Source: JALZKA01 sp963721645
GTDB taxonomy: Bacteria; Actinomycetota; Thermoleophilia; Solirubrobacterales; 70-9
Assembly: GCA_963721645.1 (NCBI GenBank)
Contig: CAVRJK010000002.1
Coordinates: 2,232,001-2,296,000 of the forward strand
Length of the DNA: 64,000 bases
Reading direction: 5' to 3'
The notes beneath the pieces were generated by a model. That model saw only the letters and a program-made list of their open reading frames with translations. It was not told where the DNA came from and ran no database searches. Positions within the stretch are counted from its first letter, which is position 1; every line of letters begins with the position of its first letter. Of this stretch, positions 39,469 to 48,828 are shown piece by piece. The translations under genes and the position numbers were made by a program.

Positions 39469-41276
39469 CCGAGCTCGATCAGGAGCGGGCCGGCGACACG
39501 CTCAAAGGCCTCGACGTCGGTGGCGGACATGCCCGAGCGCCATCTACCCACGCGGTCGGAGCGCAGCGGCTCGCTTGCCATCCGATGCGTGCGGCGGCGC
39601 TCCTCGGCCGCTAGAACCGTGCCATCCGGCCGGACGATTTCCTTGGCCTCTGCCTCCATCCGCTCTGACCCCTGCTCGTGGTGCGCGAGCATGGCCTCGT
39701 CCCACTCGAGACCCGCGAACGCGGCGATCCGGCGGAGTGCGGGCTCGGGCTCCTCGACGAGGTCCTCGTAGCGAAGCTCCATGTAGGACCCCGGACGGAG
39801 GCGCACGGCTTGGCGGCGGGCGCGTTGGATTCGCTGCCTCCACATCTTTGCCGCCTCGCGCGCATCCTCCGGACCCCAACTCACCGTTGCCAGCGAAAGC
39901 GCGACGTCGCGACCGTCGCGGATGACGTGAACGAATCGTGCTTCGGGGAGCACGGCGTCGAGCTGCTTCATCCGGATGAGGTAGGAAGGCGTCTTGTCGC
40001 CCCAGCGGCTCTTGCCTCGGCTGCGGGCATGAACAACGTGGACTGCCCGCGCCATGTCAGCTGCCGAAGGGCGCCGAAGGCCGCGGACGTAGGAGCGAAG
40101 CGCGTCTGCCTCGATGTCCAGGGGCGCCCAACGAGGGTGCGAAGTGATGAAGTCGAGGCAGCGCTCGACGCGCGCGTCGCGCGCAACACCCGCCCGCTCC
40201 AGCTTCTGCCATAGGTGTACGGCCCGCGGAATGAAATGTGTCTCAGCCGGTATCGCGAGATCGGGGTGAGAGTCGAGCATGAGGCGGATAAGGGTCGTGC
40301 CCGAACGTGGGACTCCCACTACGAATGGCGCCCGCTGATGGGGCTTGACATCCGCCGCTCCCGTCAAGCGGGCCCGGGCGCGGAGAGGAAGGGCAGCGGT
40401 AGTTGCCACGGCGCGTGAGCGCAAACCGAGCGACGGCGGGCGAGTAGGTGCAGGCGGCCGACCTGCATACAGAGCGCGAAGGTGGTCGCGGAAGAGATTG
40501 TCCTCGACGATCTGATCGTCGGGCTGACTGCGCTCGAGCTCCCGGTAGTACTCGCGGAGCTGCCCCTTGCGCCAGAGCTGGTATTCGCGACGGCGGTTGA
40601 CGTTGAACTTCCTCTCGCCCTTTCGCAGGGTCAGCCCCCGCAAGACCGTTGCCGCCTCGAACTGCACGTAGGTGCGGGTGGGGAAATGGAGAATCTCCAG
40701 CTCGCGGCTCTCGCGCGTGGTGCCGGGTGCGTCGTTGGGCCGGCCGTGGTTGCCGCCGCCGTGCGGGAGATAGATGTCCGGATAGGCACGGTGAACGAGC
40801 TTTGGACGAAGGCGAGTGCCGCCCCGGTTCACCGACACCTTCTGGCGTAGGTTCATCCGTTCCCACCACAGGCGGCCGTCCTCGGGCGTGGGCGCCATCG
40901 TCACCCTCGGGCAGGTGAGCGCGCCGACCTCGTCCGGCTGGGACTCGAGGAGCTCCTTGAGCGTGCCCGTACGTGGGAGCCAGAACTCGTCGGCGTCGTT
41001 CGGAAAGACCCAGTCCGCGCCTTCCCGGTCTACGGCCTCTCGCATTGCGCGCGTTTGCCACGGCCCCTGGGCGTAGACCCCCGGCTCGTCGATGACTCGC
41101 ACGCGGCCGTCTTCCTCGTACTCGGCAAGCAACTCCCGGGTCCCGTCGCGCGAGCGGTTGTCGGTGGCGACAACGAAGTCCACGCCTTGAGCGAAATGAA
41201 AGTCGAGGTTCTCGCGGACAATGTCCGCCTCGTCGCGAATCAGAAGCGTCATGACCAAGCGCACGGGCGCGATCAT
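39447..41276 (-). CDS. Glycosyltransferase family 2 - sulfotransferase fusion
   Basis: A 609-residue two-domain enzyme. Residues about 1-250 are a GT2-like domain (MTLLIRDEADIVRENLDFHFAQG, VFPNDADEFW as the DxD-type site). Residues about 318-605 are a PAPS-dependent sulfotransferase: FVVGVPRSGTTLIRLMLDSHP binds the 5'-phosphosulfate and RFVHVIRDGRDVALSL the 3'-phosphate. No signal peptide or membrane segment. Fusion of glycosyl transfer and sulfation in one chain suggests stepwise building of a sulfated glycan or glycolipid; the acceptor is unknown. Confidence 0.85.
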   Translation of the reverse strand: MIAPVRLVMTLLIRDEADIVRENLDFHFAQGVDFVVATDNRSRDGTRELLAEYEEDGRVRVIDEPGVYAQGPWQTRAMREAVDREGADWVFPNDADEFWLPRTGTLKELLESQPDEVGALTCPRVTMAPTPEDGRLWWERMNLRQKVSVNRGGTRLRPKLVHRAYPDIYLPHGGGNHGRPNDAPGTTRESRELEILHFPTRTYVQFEAATVLRGLTLRKGERKFNVNRRREYQLWRKGQLREYYRELERSQPDDQIVEDNLFRDHLRALYAGRPPAPTRPPSLGLRSRAVATTAALPLRARARLTGAADVKPHQRAPFVVGVPRSGTTLIRLMLDSHPDLAIPAETHFIPRAVHLWQKLERAGVARDARVERCLDFITSHPRWAPLDIEADALRSYVRGLRRPSAADMARAVHVVHARSRGKSRWGDKTPSYLIRMKQLDAVLPEARFVHVIRDGRDVALSLATVSWGPEDAREAAKMWRQRIQRARRQAVRLRPGSYMELRYEDLVEEPEPALRRIAAFAGLEWDEAMLAHHEQGSERMEAEAKEIVRPDGTVLAAEERRRTHRMASEPLRSDRVGRWRSGMSATDVEAFERVAGPLLIELGYPLAKG

Positions 41277-41310
41277 GGCAAGCGGGCGGCGCCTCGGGCG
41301 GCGGCGCGAC

Positions 41311-42837
41311 TCAGGCAGTCGTAGGGCTGATCGCCTCGAAGCGGTAGTCGTCCAGGTCGAAATGCCCCGATCGCCAGTTGACCTCGAGCGTGGGCGACGA
41401 GCGGAATGGACGGTCTCCGTGCTTGTCGAAGTAGTACGAGTTGGCGGTCTGGCATGAGGGCTGTTCCAGGATCTGCCAGGAGCGCCTGCCGAGCATCTGC
41501 TTGAAGTAGCGCTCGTTCGCCTCGGGCGTGACTTCGACCTTGGTCGCGCCCTCGCGCTTCGCCCGATTGATGCAGCGCAGGATGTGCGTGGCCTGGTTTT
41601 CGATGAGGTTGAAGTAGGACGAACCGTTGTACCCGTAGGGCCCGAGGATCGTGAAGATGTTGGGGAAGCCCGGGACGCTCACGCCCTGATAGGCCTGGAA
41701 GCGGTTCTCGTCCCAAAACGAAGCAAGGTCGACGCCGTCCGTGCCGCGCACGGGATAGGGCGGCATGTTGCCCTCCTCGAAGGCCATGAAGCCCGTGGCG
41801 TAGATCAGGACGTCGAGCTCATGCTCCGTCCCGTCCGCGGTACGCACCGCGGACGGCGTGATCTCGTCGATCGATTCCGTTTCCAGGTGGACGTTGTCGC
41901 GGTTGTAGGTGCGCAGGTAGGTGTTGTGAAAGCCAGGCCGTTTGCATCCGAGCGCGTAGGTCGGCGTGAGCTTTCTGCGCACCTCGGGATCCTCGACCTC
42001 GTCGCGCAGATGCTTGCGTGCGATCCGCTCTCCCAGGCCGGAGATCGGGATGAAGCGGTGGAAGTGAAGCGCGGTCGGAAAGGTGATCTCGACGAAGATC
42101 TGGCTTACGAGGCGATTGACCCGAAGGCCTCCGGGCAGCTTTGCGACCGCCTTTGCGATAACCCCACCGAGCGAGCGGTCCGGCTTGGGAAGACACCAGA
42201 TGGGCGTTCGCTGAAAGACGGTTAGGTGCTCGACCTCGGGGGCGATCTTGGGAATGACCTGGACGGCACTCGCGCCCGTGCCGATGATCCCGACCCGCTT
42301 GCCCTTCAGCGAGATGTCGTGATCCCACCGTGCCGTGTGAAGCGACTCACCGGCGAACGTGTCAACGCCCGGGATGTCCGGGAGGCGCGGCTGATTGAAG
42401 ACCCCCGTTGCTCCGATCACGTAGCGCGCGCTGACCTCGTCCCCATCCTCGGTCGTAAGGCGCCAGATGTGCGCGTCGTCGTCGAAATCCGCTCCGGTGA
42501 CGGTCGTTCCAAAACGGAACTTCGAGCGGACCCCGTACTTGTCGACCAGGTGCTCGGCGTAGGCCTTGAGCTCTTCGCCGCGCGCGTAGAGCCGGGACCA
42601 GTTCGGCATCTGCTCGAAGGAGAACTGGTACGAGGGCGAGGGAATGTCCACGGCGACGCCCGGATAGGTGTTCCAGTGCCAGGTGCCCCCCACCCCGTTG
42701 CCTGCCTCGAGGATCACCGCATCGTCGATCCCTGCTTTGGCGAGCTTGATCGCCGTGCCGATGCCAGAGAAGCCACCGCCGATGATCGCGACTTCGTGGT
42801 CGGGCTGCGGCGCGGAACCGTTGGATGACGCGGCCAT
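41311..42837 (-). CDS. Flavin monooxygenase, Baeyer-Villiger type
   Basis: A 508-residue FAD- and NADPH-dependent enzyme. AIIGGGFSGIGTAIKLA binds FAD; the Baeyer-Villiger fingerprint appears as FAGESLHTARWD (FxGxxxHxxxW); VGIIGTGASAVQVIPKIA binds NADPH. It should insert oxygen next to a ketone, but the substrate cannot be told. It is divergent from a GST-like gene across 60 bases holding a TetR-type palindrome, a common set-up for inducible monooxygenases. Confidence 0.88.
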   Translation of the reverse strand: MAASSNGSAPQPDHEVAIIGGGFSGIGTAIKLAKAGIDDAVILEAGNGVGGTWHWNTYPGVAVDIPSPSYQFSFEQMPNWSRLYARGEELKAYAEHLVDKYGVRSKFRFGTTVTGADFDDDAHIWRLTTEDGDEVSARYVIGATGVFNQPRLPDIPGVDTFAGESLHTARWDHDISLKGKRVGIIGTGASAVQVIPKIAPEVEHLTVFQRTPIWCLPKPDRSLGGVIAKAVAKLPGGLRVNRLVSQIFVEITFPTALHFHRFIPISGLGERIARKHLRDEVEDPEVRRKLTPTYALGCKRPGFHNTYLRTYNRDNVHLETESIDEITPSAVRTADGTEHELDVLIYATGFMAFEEGNMPPYPVRGTDGVDLASFWDENRFQAYQGVSVPGFPNIFTILGPYGYNGSSYFNLIENQATHILRCINRAKREGATKVEVTPEANERYFKQMLGRRSWQILEQPSCQTANSYYFDKHGDRPFRSSPTLEVNWRSGHFDLDDYRFEAISPTTA

Positions 42838-42848
42838 GTGCCGACCAT

Positions 42849-42866
42849 ACTGACCGGTCGGTCAGT
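42849..42866. promoter_or_regulatory. TetR-type operator between monooxygenase and GST-like genes
   Basis: ACTGACCG (42849-42856) and CGGTCAGT (42859-42866) form a perfect 8-bp inverted repeat with two central bases, a common TetR/AcrR box shape (TGACCGGTCGGTCA). It is 12 bases before the monooxygenase start and about 32 before the GST-like start. No tetR gene adjoins, so the regulator acts from elsewhere, or is the damaged tetR at 37.3 kb, whose own palindrome differs. Confidence 0.65.
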
Positions 42867-42897
42867 TGTACTTTTTTGGTCGAGTAGCGTGCGGCCG

Positions 42898-43626
42898 GTG
42901 GAAGCGACGATCTACGCCATGAAGATCTCCCATCCGGCCCGCACGGCGGAGCTCATGCTCGAGCACAAGGGCATCGAAGCCGAGCGGATCGAGATCCCGC
43001 CGGCGTCGCAGCGGCTCCTGATGCGAAGGCATGGATTCAAGGGCGGCACAGTTCCCGGTTTGAAGCTGGACGGCCGACGGGTGCAGGGAACGCGGGAGAT
43101 CGCTCGCGCCCTTGACGAGGCTCAGCCCGAGCCGCCACTGCTGCCCGCCGATCCAAGTGAGCGTGATGCCGTCGAGGTTGCCGAGCTTTGGGGTGAGCGG
43201 ACGTTCCAACCGGTGCCGCGGCGAATTTTCAGGTGGGCCGTCTCGTCGGACTCCGAGCTTCGCACCGTGATGGCGAAGGGCGTTGGCCTCCCGGCCCCCG
43301 GCATAACACAGTGGGCGATGTTCCCTCTCGCTCAGTTCTACCTGCGCTACGAGGGCGGAGGCGAGAAGGCCGCCCGGCGCGACGTTGCCGAGCTTCCACT
43401 GCACCTCGACAAGATCGACGGCCTGATCGAGGCGGGCACGATCGGTGGCGCCGATCTGAACGCGGCGGACTTCCAGATTGCTCCGTCCACGCGCGTACTC
43501 CTCAACTTCCCGCAGCTTCGCCCGCTCATCGAGGACCGGCCGGCGGGAAAGCACGCCATGCGCGTCGCTCCTGAGTTCGGCCGGGCGATGCCGGTCGAGT
43601 TGCCGGTCGAGTGGCTGCCTGCTTAG
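42898..43626 (+). CDS. Glutathione S-transferase-like protein
   Basis: A 242-residue protein with an N-terminal thioredoxin-like domain (EATIYAMKISHPARTAELMLEHKGIE, TVPGLKLDGRRVQGTREIARALDE) and an all-helical C-terminal domain (LIEAGTIGGADLNAADFQIAPSTRVLL). No active-site Cys in the N-terminal domain, so it is a Ser/Tyr-type or non-catalytic member. Start GTG at 42898. It is divergent from the monooxygenase and may be induced with it. Substrate unknown. Confidence 0.75.
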   Translation: MEATIYAMKISHPARTAELMLEHKGIEAERIEIPPASQRLLMRRHGFKGGTVPGLKLDGRRVQGTREIARALDEAQPEPPLLPADPSERDAVEVAELWGERTFQPVPRRIFRWAVSSDSELRTVMAKGVGLPAPGITQWAMFPLAQFYLRYEGGGEKAARRDVAELPLHLDKIDGLIEAGTIGGADLNAADFQIAPSTRVLLNFPQLRPLIEDRPAGKHAMRVAPEFGRAMPVELPVEWLPA

Positions 43627-43628
43627 GC

Positions 43629-44132
43629 CTAGATTTCGCTGCGCCGAGCGCAGGAGGCGTTGCCCAGCCAAGTGTGCGGATTGCCGGCCCAGCACCACCC
43701 CACCTTGGCGACGCCGTCCGAGATCCAGATCGCGGGAACGCGCTTGTCGCCGCAACGCGACCCGGGTAGGGAGAAGCAGAAGTTCTTCCGCAGGATCCCG
43801 GGGTGGGCGGCGATGAGGGCGATCCCCTCCTCGACCGTCAGCGGCGAACGTCCGCGATCGAGCATCTGCGCCAATGCGTCGTTCGGCGTGGCGTTCAAGA
43901 ACTCATGGCCGGTGTCCACGCCTTCCACCAGGTATGAGGTCCCCGGTGGGATCTCGATGCCATCGATGGGGACGAAGCGATCGAGCTCACCGGGCTCGAA
44001 CATCAGCGCCGCGGGCTTGCCGCGCCATTCGAGTGCCTCGGCAGCCGCATGCGGTGGCGTCCCCGGAACGTCGAGGAACGGGACGACGCCAGCTTCGAGG
44101 TCTAGGGTCGGCGACTCGTCAGTCCTCGGCAC
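43629..44132 (-). CDS. DUF5701 family protein
   Basis: A 167-residue soluble protein that matches, from memory, DUF5701: PLTVEEGIALIAAHPGIL, SLPGSRCGDKRVPAIWIS and VGWCWAGNPHTWLGNASCA. The two conserved Trp-rich/Cys blocks near the end suggest ligand or metal binding. Function unknown. It converges with the GST-like gene with two bases between stops. Confidence 0.75.
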   Translation of the reverse strand: MPRTDESPTLDLEAGVVPFLDVPGTPPHAAAEALEWRGKPAALMFEPGELDRFVPIDGIEIPPGTSYLVEGVDTGHEFLNATPNDALAQMLDRGRSPLTVEEGIALIAAHPGILRKNFCFSLPGSRCGDKRVPAIWISDGVAKVGWCWAGNPHTWLGNASCARRSEI

Positions 44133-44208
44133 CGGGCAAATCTAGTCAGCGGCGCTGATGGGAGTTGGACACCCGCCGAGGCTGCCGAAAGCGTGGGCAG
44201 CGATGAGA

Positions 44209-44281
44209 TGGAGCCAGCCGGATTCGAACCGGCGACATCCGCGTTGCAAACGCGACGCTCTACCAACTGAGCTATGGCCCC
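44209..44281 (-). tRNA. tRNA-Ala (anticodon TGC)
   Basis: Acceptor GGGGCCA pairs with TGGCTCC (one G-T pair), D arm GCTC...GAGC, anticodon loop TTTGCAA on a five-base stem, T arm GCCGG-TTCGAAT-CCGGC. CCA is not encoded. Confidence 0.97.
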
Positions 44282-44368
44282 TCAGCGTGATTGTAGGTTC
44301 AGGCCTTGTGCGCGTTTGTCGAGCGCCGATGTGAAACGATCATCGACGAAGTCGAGCGAGGAGTCGAA

Positions 44369-45739
44369 ATGGCGGACACAAAGACCGCGACGCAGGAAGA
44401 CGGCAAAGACCAGCACACCGACCACTCGCCGATGTCGAGCGAGGCGGCCCGCGAAGACGACACCCCCAAACCCGCACAGCGCGCCGAGGTCTCGAACCTC
44501 GACATCGTCCGCCACTACTTCGACAAGGCGGCCGACCACCTGAAGCTTCCCGACGACGTCCGCGTCGTCTTTTGGACCCCCTACCGCGAGGTCACGGTCC
44601 AGATCCCGATCAAGTGCTCCGACGGGAAGATGCACGTCTTCTCGGGATACCGCATCCAGCACAACGGCGCTCGCGGCCCTTACAAGGGCGGTATCCGGTA
44701 CCACCCCGAGGTCAACGTCGACGAGGTTCGCGCCCTGGCGTCGCTCATGACGTGGAAGACCGCCGTCGCCAACGTCCCCTTCGGCGGCGCCAAGGGTGGC
44801 GTCAACTGCGACCCGTCAAAGCTCACCGAGGCGGAACTACAAAAGCTCACCCGCTCGTTCATGGACAAGATCGAGAAGGTCCTCGGCCCCACCCGCGACA
44901 TTCCCGCGCCAGACGTCAACACCAACGCCCAGGTGATGGCGTGGATGATGGATGAGTACGGAAAACTTCACGGCCACACCCCGGCGATCGTGACGGGCAA
45001 GCCCATATCGCTTGAAGGATCTCTCGGCCGCGAAGCCGCGACCGGCCGCGGGTGCGTCTACATGTTCCGCGAGGCAGCGCCATCGCTGGGCCTTAGCCCC
45101 TCGTCCACGAAGTTCGTGGTCCAGGGCTTCGGCAACGTCGGCTCATGGGCCGCCCGCATCATGCAACAGCTCGGCTCCACGATGGTTGCCGTCTCCGACG
45201 CGAACGGCGCGGTCAAGAACATGGATGGGATCGACGCCTCGGCCCTTTATGACCACATCTCCGAAGGTGGACTCATCACCGAGTTCCCAGATGTCGAGGA
45301 GATCGACCCCGAGGACCTCGTTGCGGTGCCTTGCGACGTATTCATCCCGGCCGCTCTCGGCGGCATGATCCGCGAAGACAACGCAGACCGGATGAACTGC
45401 AAGGTCATCGTCGAGGGCGCGAACAGCCCCACCACGCCGGCCGCCGACCAGATCCTCGGCGAAAAGGACACCTACATCATCCCGGACGTCATGGCCAACG
45501 CGGGCGGTGTCGTCGTCTCCTATTTCGAGTGGGTACAGAACCTCCAGCACTTCCAGTGGGACGAGCGAGACGTAAACGACAAGCTCGCCACGAAGATGCG
45601 TAAGGCCTACCGCGATGTATCCGCGCGCGCCAAGGAAGAGGGCCTCGACCTACGCGAAGCCGCTTACCTCGTGGGCATCGAGCGCGTCGTCGACGCCGCG
45701 CGGACACGCGGCTACATCGAAGCGCCCTCCAAGGGCTGA
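44369..45739 (+). CDS. gdhA: Glutamate dehydrogenase
   Basis: Interconverts glutamate and 2-oxoglutarate plus ammonia. From ATG 44369 (GCGAGGAG upstream) it is 456 residues. The N-terminal domain has GGIRYHPEVNVDEVRALASLMTWKTAVANVPFGGAKGG with the catalytic Lys, then PAPDVNTNAQVMAWMMDEY; the Rossmann domain has VVQGFGNVGSWAA and the C-terminal region EGANSPTTPAAD and PDVMANAGGVVVSYFEWVQN. A 40-residue acidic, polar N-terminal tail is extra. Its closeness to bacterial hexameric NAD-type GDH is by motif. It follows tRNA-Ala, divergent. Confidence 0.95.
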   Translation: MADTKTATQEDGKDQHTDHSPMSSEAAREDDTPKPAQRAEVSNLDIVRHYFDKAADHLKLPDDVRVVFWTPYREVTVQIPIKCSDGKMHVFSGYRIQHNGARGPYKGGIRYHPEVNVDEVRALASLMTWKTAVANVPFGGAKGGVNCDPSKLTEAELQKLTRSFMDKIEKVLGPTRDIPAPDVNTNAQVMAWMMDEYGKLHGHTPAIVTGKPISLEGSLGREAATGRGCVYMFREAAPSLGLSPSSTKFVVQGFGNVGSWAARIMQQLGSTMVAVSDANGAVKNMDGIDASALYDHISEGGLITEFPDVEEIDPEDLVAVPCDVFIPAALGGMIREDNADRMNCKVIVEGANSPTTPAADQILGEKDTYIIPDVMANAGGVVVSYFEWVQNLQHFQWDERDVNDKLATKMRKAYRDVSARAKEEGLDLREAAYLVGIERVVDAARTRGYIEAPSKG

Positions 45740-45792
45740 CGGCCTGGGAGCAAGCAGTTCAAGGGCGCCAGGGAGGCGACCTCCGCCAAACC

Positions 45793-46689
<897 letters not shown>

Positions 46690-46737
46690 CGCGCGTGAAC
46701 CTATGACAAATCCTAGTTATGTGTAGCTGCGGGGCAT

Positions 46738-48594
46738 CTAGCTGCGCGCTCCCACCCGCTGCGGCGCGGTGACCACGCGGTTCTTTCCCGTCCGCTTCGC
46801 CTCGTACAGCGCGTCGTCTGCTGAAGCGAACAGCTGGCGAACAGTCCCCGCCGAAAGCGGGACGGTAGACGTACCAAAACTCGCCGTCACCTTGAGCACC
46901 CCACTGCCATCCAGGAGCGGTATCTCCTCTTCGGCGAGCCGCTCGCGAATGCGCTCAGCGATCTCAAGTGCGCCCTCGGTTCCGGTCTCGGGCAGCGCGA
47001 TCACGAACTCCTCGCCGCCATAGCGAGCCGGCTCATCGATCGCTCGCGGCTCTTCCAGGAGGAGCCTTCCGATCAGGCGAAGTACCTCGTCCCCCTGCAG
47101 GTGCCCGTAGGTGTCGTTCACCGACTTGAAGTTGTCGACGTCCAGGATGATCAGCGACAGCTCGTGACCGAAGCGCTCGGCGCGCGACGCCTCGCGGTCG
47201 ATCGTTTCGCGGAACGCACGGTTGTTGGGTAGCCCGGTCAGCTCGTCGGTTACCGCCTGCTCTGAGACCTTCTCGTGCACCGTGATGTTCTCGATCGAAA
47301 CCGAGGTCTGCCCGAGGAGGTATAGGAAGACGTCACGCTCCTCGTCGCTGAACGCCTTACCCGACCGACCAATCGAGATCGAGCCGACCTGGACGTTGTC
47401 CGAGAGGGTCTTCAGCGGTGCAGCGATCGCGAACGCTTCGTCGCGCCGGAAGTCGATCTTTGCCCCTTCGCGGTCCACCCGCTTCTGCCCCGCGACCGCG
47501 GCGTCACGCGCCTTGCCCGCAAAGCCGTTCGGCACTTCGATGACATCGCCTTCGTTGAGTGAGACGCGGGCATACTCCGCGTCGCAGGCGCCGAGCGCCG
47601 TCTCGGCCACGATGGCGAGCAGCGACTCACGATCGAGCCCAGAGGCGAACGCCTCACCCAGACGGCGGACCGATCGGTCCAGCTCGGTGCGTTGGCGCCG
47701 AAGCTCACCGATCTGCTCCTCGAGCTGATCGGTCATCTTGTTGAACTCGCTCGCAAGGCCGGCCATCTCGTCCTTACCGACTACAGGGACCCGCTGTGAG
47801 AAGTCGCCGGTCCCGATCCGCCTCGCCGCGCCCAACATCGCCGCGATCTGGGACTGAAGAGTGCGGGCAATGACTGCGACGCCGGTAAGCGCCACGCCGA
47901 GGAACAGCGCGACCAGGAGCGCGATCCGCGGACGCGAGTCGAAGAACCCGGTCCCCTGAAGAGGAGCAAAGACCGTGACCTCGGCATCGTCGCCGAGGGC
48001 AGCCGTTGCAGCGCGCGCGTCCGACCCGCCGATCGTCGCGTCCGCTGTGTCGCCCGGGTCGGGCAGCGCGTCAGTGTCCACCCCCTCCGTCGCTGCCTCA
48101 ACACCGTCGCCACCAAGCACCGCGACGCGTAGTCCAGTGAGCTGCTCCACGCGGTCCGCGTACTCATCGGCGCCGATTGTCGACGCGACCACTCGAAGCT
48201 CTCCGCCGGCCTCGTCCGTGATTGTTGCGGTCCCTACCGGGCCTTCGGAAGCAATCGGCTGGAGCTTGTCGCCCGCGGGAGTGGTCAAGGAAAGAAACGA
48301 GAGGCCGCTGTCAGCACCGGCCGAAGCGGCCGCGCGCTCGATCTCGCCGGCGTCCTTGCCGGCAAGGGCAGCTACGAGCTCCTCATCTGCGAGAACCTGC
48401 CTGGCTCCACGCTCGGCCTGATCGACTTCTTCCTGATAGACCGAGATCGCGGTCTGCAGGCCGGTCGAAAGCTGAGCGTCGGCCTTTCCTGCTTGTGAAT
48501 CGCCGGTCACGTCTGAGGCCAGTACGGCGATGGCAGCGATCGGAATCGCCACCATCAAAAGGAAGAACAGGCCTAGTCGGGTACGGAAACTCAT
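46738..48594 (-). CDS. Membrane-bound diguanylate cyclase (sensor-HAMP-GAF-GGDEF)
   Basis: A 618-residue signalling enzyme making cyclic di-GMP. One membrane segment near residues 7-27, an extracytoplasmic sensing region to about 220, a second segment (IALLVALFLGVALTGVAVIA), then HAMP (IGTGDFSQRVPVVGKDEMAGLASEFNKM), a GAF-like domain (about 330-455) and GGDEF (460-612). The active site is YGGEEFVIAL. RAID five residues ahead of GGEEF is an intact RxxD inhibitory site, so product inhibition is expected. No EAL domain. Its signal is unknown. Confidence 0.92.
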   Translation of the reverse strand: MSFRTRLGLFFLLMVAIPIAAIAVLASDVTGDSQAGKADAQLSTGLQTAISVYQEEVDQAERGARQVLADEELVAALAGKDAGEIERAAASAGADSGLSFLSLTTPAGDKLQPIASEGPVGTATITDEAGGELRVVASTIGADEYADRVEQLTGLRVAVLGGDGVEAATEGVDTDALPDPGDTADATIGGSDARAATAALGDDAEVTVFAPLQGTGFFDSRPRIALLVALFLGVALTGVAVIARTLQSQIAAMLGAARRIGTGDFSQRVPVVGKDEMAGLASEFNKMTDQLEEQIGELRRQRTELDRSVRRLGEAFASGLDRESLLAIVAETALGACDAEYARVSLNEGDVIEVPNGFAGKARDAAVAGQKRVDREGAKIDFRRDEAFAIAAPLKTLSDNVQVGSISIGRSGKAFSDEERDVFLYLLGQTSVSIENITVHEKVSEQAVTDELTGLPNNRAFRETIDREASRAERFGHELSLIILDVDNFKSVNDTYGHLQGDEVLRLIGRLLLEEPRAIDEPARYGGEEFVIALPETGTEGALEIAERIRERLAEEEIPLLDGSGVLKVTASFGTSTVPLSAGTVRQLFASADDALYEAKRTGKNRVVTAPQRVGARS

Positions 48595-48828
48595 GTGGAG
48601 AGGTTAAATCGGCCAGACGACCGGGGCGTTGAGGTTTCCCTTCCCCGGTGGACTCTTGTCCATTTGGCCTGCAACGCACCGCCCAAGCCGTGCCTAAGCC
48701 TGGCGGGGCAAGCCTCGCGAGAGGCAAGGGTCTCGAAAGATGAGTGGCCTCCACTCATGCGCCCAGGCTGCGGTGCGCCGATGATCGTCGGGATGGTCCC
48801 AAGAACAACCCGATCCAGGAGATTCCAG

